A stretch of 64,000 nt of DNA, taken from contig NZ_MIEH01000018.1 of the NCBI RefSeq assembly GCF_001754075.1, positions 1 to 64,000 on the forward strand, given 5' to 3'. The notes beneath the pieces are model-generated. The model was not told where the DNA came from, ran no database searches, and saw only the letters and a list, made by a program, of their open reading frames with translations. Shown in pieces: positions 26,137-34,817 of this stretch (position 1 is the first letter of the stretch; every line of letters begins with the position of its first letter). Made by a program: the position numbers and the translations under genes. This DNA comes from Merdimonas faecis (GTDB lineage: Bacteria > Bacillota > Clostridia > Lachnospirales > Lachnospiraceae).

Positions 26137-27153
26137 ATGAAAAAGAAATTAGTAGCAGGACTTTTAGTAACGGCAATGGCAACAGTAATGGCAGCAGGGT
26201 GCGGCAGTGATTCCGGCTCTTCAGGCGACGGACAGGCAAGCTATACCATTGGTATCGAGCAGTTTGCGGAGCACGGGTCTTTGGATAACTGCCGGGAAGG
26301 CTTTCTGAAGGGACTGGAGGCAGAAGGAATCGTAGAGGGCGAGAATCTGACGGTGGATTATCAGAACGCAGCGTCTGATATGGGAACAGCGGGACAGATT
26401 TCAGACAGCTTTGTGTCAGACGGTGTAGACATGATCTGTGCGATTGCGACACCGAGCGCTCAGAGTGCATACAATGCGGCAATGGATTCTGATATTCCGG
26501 TAGTCTATACAGCGGTTACGGATCCGGTGGAAGCGGAACTGACAGATGAAGATAATATGCCGGTAGGGAACGTGACAGGGACTTCCGACAAGCTGCCGAT
26601 CGAAGAACAGCTTAAAATGATCCGGGAAATCCTGCCGGATGCAAAGACGCTGGGGATCATGTACACTACCAGCGAGGCCAACTCTATTTCTGCCATTGAA
26701 GAATATGAAGAGCTGGCAGGCGACTATGGATTTGAACTGGTGACCACGGGCATCTCTACTACGGCGGATGTGTCTCTGGCCGCGGATGATCTTTTAAGCC
26801 AGGTAGACTGTATCACAAATCTGACGGATAATACAGTTGTTGCGTCTCTTCCGACCATCCTGGAAAAAGCAAATGAAAAGAATATTCCGGTGTTTGGAAG
26901 TGAGATCGAGCAGGTAAGGATCGGCTGTCTGGCGGCAGAAGGCATTGACTATATCGCACTGGGAGAACAGACAGGCAAGATGGCGGCGCAGATCCTGAAG
27001 GGCGAGAAAGAGGCTTCTGAGATGGAATGTGAAGTCATTACTGAGCCGGGATTCTATGTGAATACCAAGGTGGCGGAAAATCTTGGCATCACCGTTCCGG
27101 AAGAGTTAGCATCATCTGCTGTAGAAAGCTTTGATGAGATTACGGCAGAATAG
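26137..27153 (+). CDS. trpX: ABC transporter substrate-binding lipoprotein (TrpX-type)
   Basis: The 338-residue lipoprotein has the lipobox VMAAGC (Cys near residue 22), a Ser/Gly-rich linker and a periplasmic-binding-like domain of the PF04392 kind. This family delivers amino acids or related compounds; the Trp T-box upstream points to tryptophan, as in the TrpXYZ systems of other Bacillota. ATG 26137 follows AAAGGAG; the frame is open further upstream without a signal. It is the first gene of a three-gene importer, with the permease 19 nt downstream. Confidence 0.88.
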   Translation: MKKKLVAGLLVTAMATVMAAGCGSDSGSSGDGQASYTIGIEQFAEHGSLDNCREGFLKGLEAEGIVEGENLTVDYQNAASDMGTAGQISDSFVSDGVDMICAIATPSAQSAYNAAMDSDIPVVYTAVTDPVEAELTDEDNMPVGNVTGTSDKLPIEEQLKMIREILPDAKTLGIMYTTSEANSISAIEEYEELAGDYGFELVTTGISTTADVSLAADDLLSQVDCITNLTDNTVVASLPTILEKANEKNIPVFGSEIEQVRIGCLAAEGIDYIALGEQTGKMAAQILKGEKEASEMECEVITEPGFYVNTKVAENLGITVPEELASSAVESFDEITAE

Positions 27154-27172
27154 AATTTAGGGAGGCATTTTC

Positions 27173-28054
27173 ATGAGCTTTTTCATCACGATACTTGAAC
27201 AGGGACTGATCTATGGAATCCTGGCGCTGGGCGTGTATATCACATATAAGATCCTGGATTTTCCGGATCTGACCGTAGACGGAAGTTTTCCGCTGGGGGC
27301 GGCTGTGACGGCTGCTTTGATCACCCGGGGAGTGAATCCGTATCTTACTCTTCCGGCCGCCTTTCTGATCGGCGTGCTGGCTGGAGTGTGCACGGGTCTG
27401 ATCCATGTAAAAGGGAAGGTAAGGGACCTGCTATCCGGAATCATTATGATGACGGCGCTGTGGTCCATTAACCTTTATATTGCCGGAACCTCCAATGTTC
27501 CGCTTTTTTCCCAGGAGACAATCTTTAAGAATGATTTTATTGAGAGTGTCATTCCGGATGGGATGTCCGGGTATACAACGCTTCTGCTGATTCTGATCCT
27601 TACGGTGATCTGTAAGGTAGTGCTGGATCTGTATCTGAAGACAAAATCCGGATTTCTCCTGCGCGCGGTGGGAGACAATCCTGTGCTGGTTACGTCTCTG
27701 GCCAAGGATCAGGGAAATGTGAAGATCCTGGGGCTTGCGATCGCTAACGGGCTGGTGTCCCTGGCAGGCTGCGTGTTTGCCCAGGAGGAGAGAGTGTTTG
27801 AGATCTCCAGCGGTACCGGAGCCATTGTCATTGGCCTGGCGAGTGTGATCATCGGAACCAGCCTCTTCCGGAAGGTAACCGTGCTGAAGGCAACAACAGC
27901 GGTGCTGATCGGATCCATCATCTATAAGGCCTGTGTGGCAGTAGCGCTCAGGAGCTTTGAACCGCAGGCGATGAAGCTGATCACGGCAGTACTGTTCCTG
28001 ATCATTCTGCTTATCAGTATGGAAAGAAAGAAGAAGGTGAATGGAAATGCTTGA
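27173..28054 (+). CDS. trpY: ABC transporter permease (TrpY-type)
   Basis: The 293-residue membrane protein has about eight hydrophobic segments and belongs to the branched-chain/ribose-type permease superfamily. Characteristic stretches are the DFPDLTVDGSFPLGAAVTAA region near residues 30-50 and RAVGDNPVLVTSLAKDQG near 165-182. It forms the channel of the importer with TrpX and TrpZ. The gene follows trpX by 19 nt, with AGGGAGG before ATG 27173, and its end overlaps trpZ. Confidence 0.88.
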   Translation: MSFFITILEQGLIYGILALGVYITYKILDFPDLTVDGSFPLGAAVTAALITRGVNPYLTLPAAFLIGVLAGVCTGLIHVKGKVRDLLSGIIMMTALWSINLYIAGTSNVPLFSQETIFKNDFIESVIPDGMSGYTTLLLILILTVICKVVLDLYLKTKSGFLLRAVGDNPVLVTSLAKDQGNVKILGLAIANGLVSLAGCVFAQEERVFEISSGTGAIVIGLASVIIGTSLFRKVTVLKATTAVLIGSIIYKACVAVALRSFEPQAMKLITAVLFLIILLISMERKKKVNGNA

Positions 28055-28820
28055 ATTAAAGGGAATCCATAAATATTATAATCCCGGTACGGTCAATGAG
28101 ATGTGTCTGTTCCGGGGATTTGACCTGAAAATCGAACAAGGAGAATTCCTTTCTGTTGTGGGAAGCAACGGTTCGGGCAAAACCTCCATGCTGAATATTA
28201 TCTGTGGGAGCATCCCGGCGGAATCAGGGCAGATCCTGATGGGAGGAAAGGACATTACGAAGGAGAAAGAATTCCAGAGAAATGCAAGGATCGGCCGGGT
28301 ATATCAGAATCCGGCTATGGGAACCTGTCCTACAATGACGATCCTGGAAAATATGTCTCTGGCGGACAATAAAGGAAAGATCTACGGCCTGGGAAGAGGA
28401 ACCAACAAGGCCAGGATCGAGTTTTACAGGGAGCAGCTTAAGCAGCTGAATCTGGGGCTTGAAGATAAGCTGGATGTAAAAGTGGGCGCCCTTTCCGGAG
28501 GACAGCGCCAGGCAATGGCGCTTCTGATGTCTACCATGACGCCCATCGAATTCCTGATCCTGGATGAACATACAGCCGCTCTCGATCCGAAGACGGCGGA
28601 GCTGATCATGGAGCTGACAGATAAGATCGTAAAGGAAAAGAACCTGACAACGATCATGGTTACCCACAATCTGCGGTATGCGGTGGAATATGGAAACCGC
28701 CTGATCATGATGCATGAAGGGAATGTGATCCTGGATAAAAAGGACGAAGAGAAAAAGCAGATCTCGGTAGAGGATATCCTGACACTCTTTAATGAGATCA
28801 GTATTGAATGTGGAAATTAG
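28047..28820 (+). CDS. trpZ: ABC transporter ATPase (TrpZ-type)
   Basis: The 257-residue ABC ATPase has Walker A GSNGSGKTS (about 37-45), a Q loop near YQNPAMGTC, signature LSGGQRQAM (about 149-157), Walker B LILDEHTAALDP (catalytic Glu present) and the switch His in MVTHNLRYA. It energises import by TrpX-TrpY. ATG 28047 is preferred over ATG 28041 because AAGGTG lies about 8 nt upstream. It overlaps trpY by 8 nt. The dut gene follows after 15 nt and may share the transcript. Confidence 0.9.
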   Translation: MLELKGIHKYYNPGTVNEMCLFRGFDLKIEQGEFLSVVGSNGSGKTSMLNIICGSIPAESGQILMGGKDITKEKEFQRNARIGRVYQNPAMGTCPTMTILENMSLADNKGKIYGLGRGTNKARIEFYREQLKQLNLGLEDKLDVKVGALSGGQRQAMALLMSTMTPIEFLILDEHTAALDPKTAELIMELTDKIVKEKNLTTIMVTHNLRYAVEYGNRLIMMHEGNVILDKKDEEKKQISVEDILTLFNEISIECGN

Positions 28821-28835
28821 AGGAGAGGCAGATCT

Positions 28836-29354
28836 ATGGCTAAAAGAATCGCACAGTTTGAAAAAGTCAGCTTCGGACAGTTTAAGGAGGGCTTTTTTGA
28901 TACCTTCGGGCAGACAGAGGAGGAGAAGCTGCAGGAGATATACGAAGAGATCAGACTGCCAAAGCGGGCAACCGCCGGCTCTGCAGGGTATGATTTCTAT
29001 ACACCGGTACCGCTGACGGTCCGTCCTGGTGAGACGGTAAAGATTCCGACTGGGATCCGGGTGAAAATGGACCCGGACTGGGTGCTGAAGTGTTACCCGA
29101 GAAGCGGACTTGGTTTTAAATACCGGCTCCAGCTTAATAATACAGTGGGGATCATTGACAGTGATTACTATGGATCTGACAACGAAGGCCACATTTTTGC
29201 GAAGCTTACCAATGACAGTAAGGAAGGAAAAGTGGTGGAGCTAAAGGCCGGTGCAGGCTTTATGCAGGGAATTTTCGTAGAGTACGGGATTACGGTAGAT
29301 GACGATGTGACTGAAGTCCGCAATGGAGGTTTTGGAAGTACGTCAGACAGATAA
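28836..29354 (+). CDS. dut: dUTP diphosphatase
   Basis: Dut hydrolyses dUTP to dUMP, which keeps uracil out of DNA. The five trimeric-dUTPase motifs can be followed in order: AGYDFYTP, YPRSGLGF, NTVGIIDSDYYGSDNEGHI (catalytic Asp), GFMQGIFVEY and the C-terminal RNGGFGSTS. The protein has 172 residues with an N-terminal helical extension of about 35. RBS AGAGGAG is upstream of ATG 28836. It follows trpZ by 15 nt, with no terminator between. Confidence 0.93.
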   Translation: MAKRIAQFEKVSFGQFKEGFFDTFGQTEEEKLQEIYEEIRLPKRATAGSAGYDFYTPVPLTVRPGETVKIPTGIRVKMDPDWVLKCYPRSGLGFKYRLQLNNTVGIIDSDYYGSDNEGHIFAKLTNDSKEGKVVELKAGAGFMQGIFVEYGITVDDDVTEVRNGGFGSTSDR

Positions 29355-29457
29355 GTACAGCAAGAGAAATTGAATGAAGAGGGAAAACTCCGGCAGGTAT
29401 AATTTCCACGTGTCTGGACACCCTATCCGATAGGAGTACAGGGTGAAGGAGGATGGA

Positions 29458-30834
29458 ATGATGTCGGAGAACAAAGCAGAGCAGAGAAAAGTATCTGCTT
29501 CCAGGGAAGACAATGCCGCGTATATGAACAAGGTCCTGCCGGTGCAGGAAAGTTTTGACGTGATCCAGAGGGATATGCTGATAGGCGGCAGAATGTCTTC
29601 CTTTTATTTTATAGACGGATTTACCAAGGATGAGGTAATGCTAAAGATCATGGACTCCATGATGAAGGTGAAGGAGGAGGAAATGCCTGCCGATGCAGCG
29701 CAGTTTACCAGAACCTGTGTGCCCTATGTGGAGGTAGAAGTGCTGGAGGACTATGATGCGGTGCTCCGGGGCGTACTCTCCGGCGTGACCTGCCTGTTTA
29801 TCGACGGGTATGAGGGCTGTATCGCCATCGACTGCCGGACCTATCCGGCGAGGAGCGTGGATGAGCCGTCTAAGGACAAGTCTCTTCGGGGATCAAGAGA
29901 CGGATTTGTGGAGACCATTGTATTTAATACGGCACTGATGCGCCGCAGGATCAGGGATCCGCGGCTGGTCATGGAAATGCTGGAGGTGGGAGACAGCTCC
30001 CGTACGGACGTGGCTGTATGCTATATGAAAGACAGGGCGGATCAGGAGCTCCTTCATAACGTGATCAGCCGTATCAGGAAGATAAAGGTGGGAGATCTGC
30101 GGATGAACCAGCAAAGCCTGGCGGAGTGTCTGTTCCGGCGCAAGTGGTACAATCCTTTCCCGAAGTTTAAATATACAGAGCGGCCGGATACAGCGGCAGC
30201 CTGTCTCCTGGAGGGAAAGGTGGTGATCCTGGTGGACAACTCGCCGTCTGCTATGATCCTTCCTACTTCCATTTTTGACATTATTGAGGAGGCGAATGAC
30301 TACTATTTCCCAACCCTGACTAATGTATATCTTAAATTTGCCAGAGGACTGATCACACTGATGACGGTTTTCCTGACGCCGGTATTCCTGTTGTTTATGC
30401 AGAATATACAGTGGCTTCCGGAAAGCTTTGCGTTCGTGGCTGTGAAAGAAAGTGTTCATGTGCCTCTGATCTTTCAGCTCCTGATGCTGGAAATTGCCAT
30501 TGATGGTCTCCGGCTTGCGGCTATGAGTACTCCCAGCATGCTGAGCACGCCTTTGAGCGTGATCGCGGGTCTTGTGATGGGAGAGTTCTCAGTGCAGTCC
30601 GGATGGTTCAATTCCGAGGTGATGCTGTATATGGCTTTTGTGGCTGTGGCGAATTACACTCAGCCGAATTTTGAGCTAGGGTATGCCCTGAAATTTATGC
30701 GGCTGGAACTTCTGGTCCTGACTGCGGCCTTTAACTGGATCGGCTTTATCATCGGCTGTGCGATCATTATTTACAGTATTTGTTTTAACAAGACTTTGTC
30801 CGGTCGGAATTATCTCAATGTAAAATTGAATTGA
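29458..30834 (+). CDS. GerA/SpoVAF-family spore germination protein
   Basis: The 458-residue protein has a hydrophilic N-terminal region of about 270 residues, containing SRDGFVETIVFNTALMRRRI and LEGKVVILVDNSPSAMILP. Four to five TM helices follow (about 285-450), with PLSVIAGLVMGEFSVQSGW. These are hallmarks of the GerA-type A subunit, and the single-gene context and sequence resemble SpoVAF more than a full gerABC operon. It would sit in the spore inner membrane. AAGGAGG precedes ATG 29458/29461. Confidence 0.87.
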   Translation: MMSENKAEQRKVSASREDNAAYMNKVLPVQESFDVIQRDMLIGGRMSSFYFIDGFTKDEVMLKIMDSMMKVKEEEMPADAAQFTRTCVPYVEVEVLEDYDAVLRGVLSGVTCLFIDGYEGCIAIDCRTYPARSVDEPSKDKSLRGSRDGFVETIVFNTALMRRRIRDPRLVMEMLEVGDSSRTDVAVCYMKDRADQELLHNVISRIRKIKVGDLRMNQQSLAECLFRRKWYNPFPKFKYTERPDTAAACLLEGKVVILVDNSPSAMILPTSIFDIIEEANDYYFPTLTNVYLKFARGLITLMTVFLTPVFLLFMQNIQWLPESFAFVAVKESVHVPLIFQLLMLEIAIDGLRLAAMSTPSMLSTPLSVIAGLVMGEFSVQSGWFNSEVMLYMAFVAVANYTQPNFELGYALKFMRLELLVLTAAFNWIGFIIGCAIIIYSICFNKTLSGRNYLNVKLN

Positions 30835-30854
30835 CAGAAAAAGAATGGTATAAT
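30826..30854 (+). promoter_or_regulatory. promoter of degV-family gene
   Basis: TTGAAT (30826-30831) and TATAAT (30849-30854) are 17 bp apart. A TTGACA at 30831 is too close to this -10. The promoter overlaps the 3' end of the germination gene. Confidence 0.6.
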
Positions 30855-30893
30855 AGGAAGGAAAAATGGATGCAATACGAGGAGGAGAACCAT

Positions 30894-31757
30894 ATGGGAG
30901 AATATATCATTACCGTAAACAGTACTGTTGATTTGCCGAAGGAGTGGCTGGAGGAAAGAAATGTGCCGGTTATTCCTCTGAAATATACCATTGATGACCA
31001 GACCTATGACGACATGAACGGATTGTCTGCAAAGGAATTTTTCCAGAAGCTGAGAGATGGAAAGATGGCGACTACAACTCAGGTGAATCCGGAGCAGGCA
31101 AAAGAGGCGTTTGAACCGTTTTTGAAGGAGGGGAAGGATATCCTGCACCTGGGATTCTCTTCCGGATTAAGCGGTACATATAACAGTATGCGGATTGCCG
31201 CAGAGGATCTGATGGAAGAGTATCCGGACCGGACGATTATCGTGATCGATACTCTGTGTGCGTGTCTGGGTGAAGCCCTGCTTTTGTACTATGCCCTGAA
31301 GAAGAAGGAAGAGGGAATGGATATCCGGGAGCTGGCTGCATGGGTGGAGGAGCATAAGCTTCATATCTGCCATGACGTGACCGTGGACGACTTAAATCAT
31401 CTGCACAGAGGAGGCAGAGTTTCAAAGGCGACTGCCGTTGTGGGAACGATGGTCAAGATCAAACCTATCATCCACATGGATAATAACGGAAAGCTCCAGG
31501 TGGTCGGCAAGGAAAGAGGCCGGAAGAAGTCTTTGAATAAGATTGTAGATATGGCAGCAGAACAGGCAAAGGGCTGGGAGAATGATATTATCATGATTAC
31601 GCACGGAGACTGCCTGGAGGATGCGGAGTATGTGGCGAAGCTGGTGCGTGAAAAGATGGGAATTGACAATATCCTGATCAATAATATCGGTACGGTAATC
31701 GGAAGCCATACCGGCCCTGGCGTGGTGGCAGTGTTCTGTATGGGCAGCGAGCGCTAA
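30894..31757 (+). CDS. DegV-family fatty-acid-binding protein
   Basis: The 287-residue protein has the DegV N-terminus EYIITVNSTVDLP and a two-domain fold. Family motifs are STTTQVNP-like ATTTQVNPEQ (about 60-69), FSSGLSGTYNS (about 89-99) and DDLNHLHRGGRVSKATAVVG near 165-184. Members bind fatty acids, and FakB proteins present them to the FakA kinase; no fakA is nearby. ATG 30894 follows GAGGAG. It is followed 14 nt later by the B3/B4-domain gene. Confidence 0.93.
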   Translation: MGEYIITVNSTVDLPKEWLEERNVPVIPLKYTIDDQTYDDMNGLSAKEFFQKLRDGKMATTTQVNPEQAKEAFEPFLKEGKDILHLGFSSGLSGTYNSMRIAAEDLMEEYPDRTIIVIDTLCACLGEALLLYYALKKKEEGMDIRELAAWVEEHKLHICHDVTVDDLNHLHRGGRVSKATAVVGTMVKIKPIIHMDNNGKLQVVGKERGRKKSLNKIVDMAAEQAKGWENDIIMITHGDCLEDAEYVAKLVREKMGIDNILINNIGTVIGSHTGPGVVAVFCMGSER

Positions 31758-31771
31758 CAAAGGAGAAAACG

Positions 31772-32440
31772 GTGAGAAAAGAGTTAAGAATTGATGAAGA
31801 AATGAAAAAGCTCTGGCCGGCTACCAGAGTGGGATGCCTGCAGTATAGAGTGAAGGTGGAAAAGAAAAATGAAGAATTGTGGAAGTATCTGAAAAAGGAT
31901 ATTTTCCGGAAAACAAAGGATGAGATCTTTGACTATGGTGTAAACGAAATCCCCAATATTAAAGAGTCCCGGGCGGCGTATAAAGCGTTTGGAAAGGATC
32001 CCAGCCGTTACCGCGTGTCTTCAGAAGCGCTGATCCGCCGGATCGGCCAGGGGAAAGGGCTTTATGAGGTCAATACGGTGGTAGATGTAAACAATCTGAT
32101 CTCCATCGAGTCTGGTTTTTCGGCCGGCTCTTATGACGTGGAAAAGCTTGGCGACAGACTGGTATTCCGCATTGGAAAAAAAGGAGAGACCTATCAGGGA
32201 ATCGGAAAAGATGAGGTAAATATCGAAGCGCTGCCGGTCCTCTCTGACGAGGAAGGAGCGATAGGCAGTTCTACCAGCGATTCCAGACGGGCAATGATCA
32301 CGGAAGACGCAAGGGAGGTTCTGACGCTGATCTATTCGTTTTCGGATAACCAGGATCTTGAGAAGGCAATGGAATCGGGCAAAAAGTACCTGGAAGCCTA
32401 TGCCAAAGCGGAAGATATCCAGGGATGGATTGTGGAATAA
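31772..32440 (+). CDS. B3/B4 tRNA-binding-domain protein
   Basis: The 222-residue protein resembles the free-standing B3/B4 domain otherwise found in the beta subunit of PheRS, where it edits mischarged tRNA. Visible conserved blocks are IPNIKESRAAYKAFGKDPSRYR (about 54-75, quoted here only for its position) and NTVVDVNNLISIESGFSAG near 100-118. The start is GTG 31772, with AAAGGAG 6 nt upstream. A stand-alone editing or amino-acid-binding role is possible but untested. A strong terminator follows. Confidence 0.82.
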   Translation: MRKELRIDEEMKKLWPATRVGCLQYRVKVEKKNEELWKYLKKDIFRKTKDEIFDYGVNEIPNIKESRAAYKAFGKDPSRYRVSSEALIRRIGQGKGLYEVNTVVDVNNLISIESGFSAGSYDVEKLGDRLVFRIGKKGETYQGIGKDEVNIEALPVLSDEEGAIGSSTSDSRRAMITEDAREVLTLIYSFSDNQDLEKAMESGKKYLEAYAKAEDIQGWIVE

Positions 32441-32456
32441 AAGAGAAAATATGTAA

Positions 32457-32496
32457 AAGGATGGGAAATTTTTGGAGATTTTCCATCCTTATTTTT
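32457..32496 (+). terminator. terminator of degV-B3/B4 operon
   Basis: A 13-pair stem (32457-32469 with 32478-32490) with an 8-nt loop is followed by ATTTTT. Confidence 0.9.
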
Positions 32497-32531
32497 GCTG
32501 TTTTTGGGGATAAAAATCTCCGAAAAAGGAG

Positions 32532-32560
32532 TTGACAATCGGTGGAAAGAAGCATAGTAT
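32532..32560 (+). promoter_or_regulatory. promoter of MarR/ABC exporter operon 1
   Basis: TTGACA (32532-32537) and TAGTAT (32555-32560) are 17 bp apart; an overlapping TATAAT at 32558 would need a 20-bp spacer. Just downstream the imperfect inverted repeat AGTTTCCGAACT (32570-32581) is a possible operator for the MarR protein encoded next. Confidence 0.6.
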
Positions 32561-32619
32561 AATATTGTTAGTTTCCGAACTGTTAGAGATCGAATGAATA
32601 TGACAGGGGTGATAAAAAT

Positions 32620-33087
32620 ATGGGAAAACATGCGGGAAAGTGGATCAATCGCGTATCCCATCAATTGAAAAGGCAGATGCTCTGGCCGGATGAGCCGGGA
32701 GATCTAACGATTTTGCAGAAGAGTATTCTGCATTTTATTTTGTTTGAAACTATGCAAAGGGATCTGTATCAGAAAGATCTGGAGAAGGAATTTAAAGTCC
32801 GCCGGTCGACGGCCTCGGAAAATCTCCGCCTCCTGGAAAAGAAAGGATATCTTTACCGGGAATGTGCCAAGGAAGATGCCAGGCTGAAAAAGATCATTCC
32901 CACAGAAAAGGCAGTGTGCTTAAGAGGACAGCTTCTTAAGTCCATTGAACGGACGGAGGAACGGATCCGGCAAGGGATCCCGGAGGAGGATCTTAAGGTC
33001 TTTTTTCGGGTGCTGAAGCAGATTTCCGCTAATTTGAGCTCCTGGGAGGAAGAAAATAAAATGGGAAAGGAAGAGATAGAGCGATGA
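32620..33087 (+). CDS. MarR-family transcriptional regulator
   Basis: The 155-residue winged-helix protein has a recognition region at about 49-80 (YQKDLEKEFKVRRSTASENLRLLEKKGYL, position only) and the wing RECAKEDARLKKIIPT, typical of MarR. Helices at both ends would form the dimer interface. RBS AGGGGTGAT precedes ATG 32620. It overlaps the first ABC exporter gene by 4 nt, so it most likely represses the exporter operon and itself. The inducing ligand is unknown. Confidence 0.88.
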   Translation: MGKHAGKWINRVSHQLKRQMLWPDEPGDLTILQKSILHFILFETMQRDLYQKDLEKEFKVRRSTASENLRLLEKKGYLYRECAKEDARLKKIIPTEKAVCLRGQLLKSIERTEERIRQGIPEEDLKVFFRVLKQISANLSSWEEENKMGKEEIER

Positions 33088-34817
33088 ATCGGAAGTTATT
33101 ACAGTCTGTAAGAGAATATAAAAAGCAGGCATTTATCGCACCGGTCCTGGTGGCCCTGGAGGTGCTGATGGAAGTGCTGATCCCGCTTCTCATGGCGAAT
33201 ATCATTGACGTAGGGATCATGAACGGCGATATGGGGTATATCGTCAAAATGGGAGTTTTGCTGGTTATTATGGCGATGGTCGCATTGTTCTTCGGAGCTA
33301 AGGCAGGGCAGGTAGCCGCGGTGGCGGCTGCCGGATATGCCAAGAATCTGCGGCATGATATTTTTTATAAGATCCAGGATTTTTCTTTTGGAAATATTGA
33401 CCATTTTTCAACATCCAGTCTGGTGACCAGGCTGACCACGGATATCACAAACGTGCAGATGGCATTTATGTTTTCTATCAGAATGCTGGCCAGAGCGCCG
33501 ATCATGGTCGTGCTGGCATGGATCATGACCGCTACGATCAATCTGGAGATCGCGTTTCTTTTGCTGGTGACAATCCCGATCCTGGGAGGAGCCCTGATCT
33601 TTATCGCAAAGAAAGCGCATCCTCATTTTATTGCGGTATTTGACGAATATGACGTACTGAACAATACCGTACAGGAAAACGTGAATGCGGCGAGAGTGGT
33701 AAAGGCCTATGTAAGGGAAGACCATGAAAACGAAAAATTCAACAAAATATCTCTTAAAGTATTTGAGCTTTTTACAAAGGCGGAAAAGATCGTGGCATGG
33801 AACGCACCTATTATGCAGTTTGTCATGTATGCGGTGGTCCTGTGCCTGGTGCTGATCGGCGGGGAAAGTATCATTACCGGAGATATGCAGACGGGAGAAC
33901 TTACCAGTATCATGGTATATGCCATGCAGATCCTGATGTCTCTTATGATCGTTACCTTCGTTTTTGTGCAGATCATGATCGCGGAGGCCTCGTCTGACCG
34001 TATCCGCGAAGTGCTGGAAGAGGTGCCGGAGATGGAAGACGAGCCGGGAGCTCTGACTGAGGTGGCGAATGGAGATATTGACTTTGAACACGTAGATTTC
34101 AGCTATGCAGGTGAGGGAGGAAATCTTTCGCTGAAAGATGTCAGCCTTCACATTAAAAGCGGACAGATCGTGGGGATCATTGGCGGTACGGGAAGTGCCA
34201 AGTCTACACTGGTGCAGCTGATCCCGAGGCTTTATGACGTGGTCGGCGGAAGTGTGAAGGTCGGAGGAGTGGATGTGCGCAGGTACAATCTGGAAGCGCT
34301 TCGGGACCAGGTGTCTATGGTGCTGCAGAAGAATGTGCTGTTTACCGGAAGCATCTATGAAAATATCCGCTGGGGAGATGAAAACGCCAGCAATGAAGAG
34401 GTGCAGAGAGTCTGCAGACTTGCGCAGGCGGATGGATTTATCCAGGAATTTCCGGCAGGATACAATACGATGATCGTAGAAGGCGGCAACAACGTGTCCG
34501 GTGGACAGAAGCAGAGGCTGTGTATTGCCAGGGCACTTCTGAAAAAGCCGAAAATACTGATCCTGGATGACTCAACCAGTGCGGTGGACACCAGAACAGA
34601 CGCACTGATCCGCCAGGCGTTCCGGGAGGAGATTCCGGATACGACAAAAATCATCATCGCACAGAGAATTTCTTCTGTGGAAGATGCAGATATGATCATT
34701 GTTATGGAAAACGGAGAAATCAATGGTATCGGCACTTCGGAGGAGCTGCTGAAGACCAATGCGATCTACCGGGAAGTGTATGAATCACAGCTGAAAGGAG
34801 GAGAGGACGATGAGTAA
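33084..34817 (+). CDS. ABC exporter half-transporter A (degenerate site)
   Basis: The 577-residue half-transporter has six TM helices (about 15-310) and a C-terminal ATPase domain. Walker A is atypical, GGTGSAKST, with Ala at the last Gly position. The signature is VSGGQKQR and Walker B ends in ILDDSTSAVD, with Asp where the catalytic Glu is expected. These changes mark the non-catalytic partner of a heterodimeric exporter. The gene lies between marR and the catalytic half, overlapping each by 4-8 nt. The substrate is unknown; drugs or peptides are typical for the family. Confidence 0.93.
   Translation: MNRKLLQSVREYKKQAFIAPVLVALEVLMEVLIPLLMANIIDVGIMNGDMGYIVKMGVLLVIMAMVALFFGAKAGQVAAVAAAGYAKNLRHDIFYKIQDFSFGNIDHFSTSSLVTRLTTDITNVQMAFMFSIRMLARAPIMVVLAWIMTATINLEIAFLLLVTIPILGGALIFIAKKAHPHFIAVFDEYDVLNNTVQENVNAARVVKAYVREDHENEKFNKISLKVFELFTKAEKIVAWNAPIMQFVMYAVVLCLVLIGGESIITGDMQTGELTSIMVYAMQILMSLMIVTFVFVQIMIAEASSDRIREVLEEVPEMEDEPGALTEVANGDIDFEHVDFSYAGEGGNLSLKDVSLHIKSGQIVGIIGGTGSAKSTLVQLIPRLYDVVGGSVKVGGVDVRRYNLEALRDQVSMVLQKNVLFTGSIYENIRWGDENASNEEVQRVCRLAQADGFIQEFPAGYNTMIVEGGNNVSGGQKQRLCIARALLKKPKILILDDSTSAVDTRTDALIRQAFREEIPDTTKIIIAQRISSVEDADMIIVMENGEINGIGTSEELLKTNAIYREVYESQLKGGEDDE

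Noticed and set aside
33408-34151. 247-codon minus-strand frame opposite ABC exporter half A
   Set aside because: It is the complement of the TM domain, rich in His, Arg and Asp, without signals.
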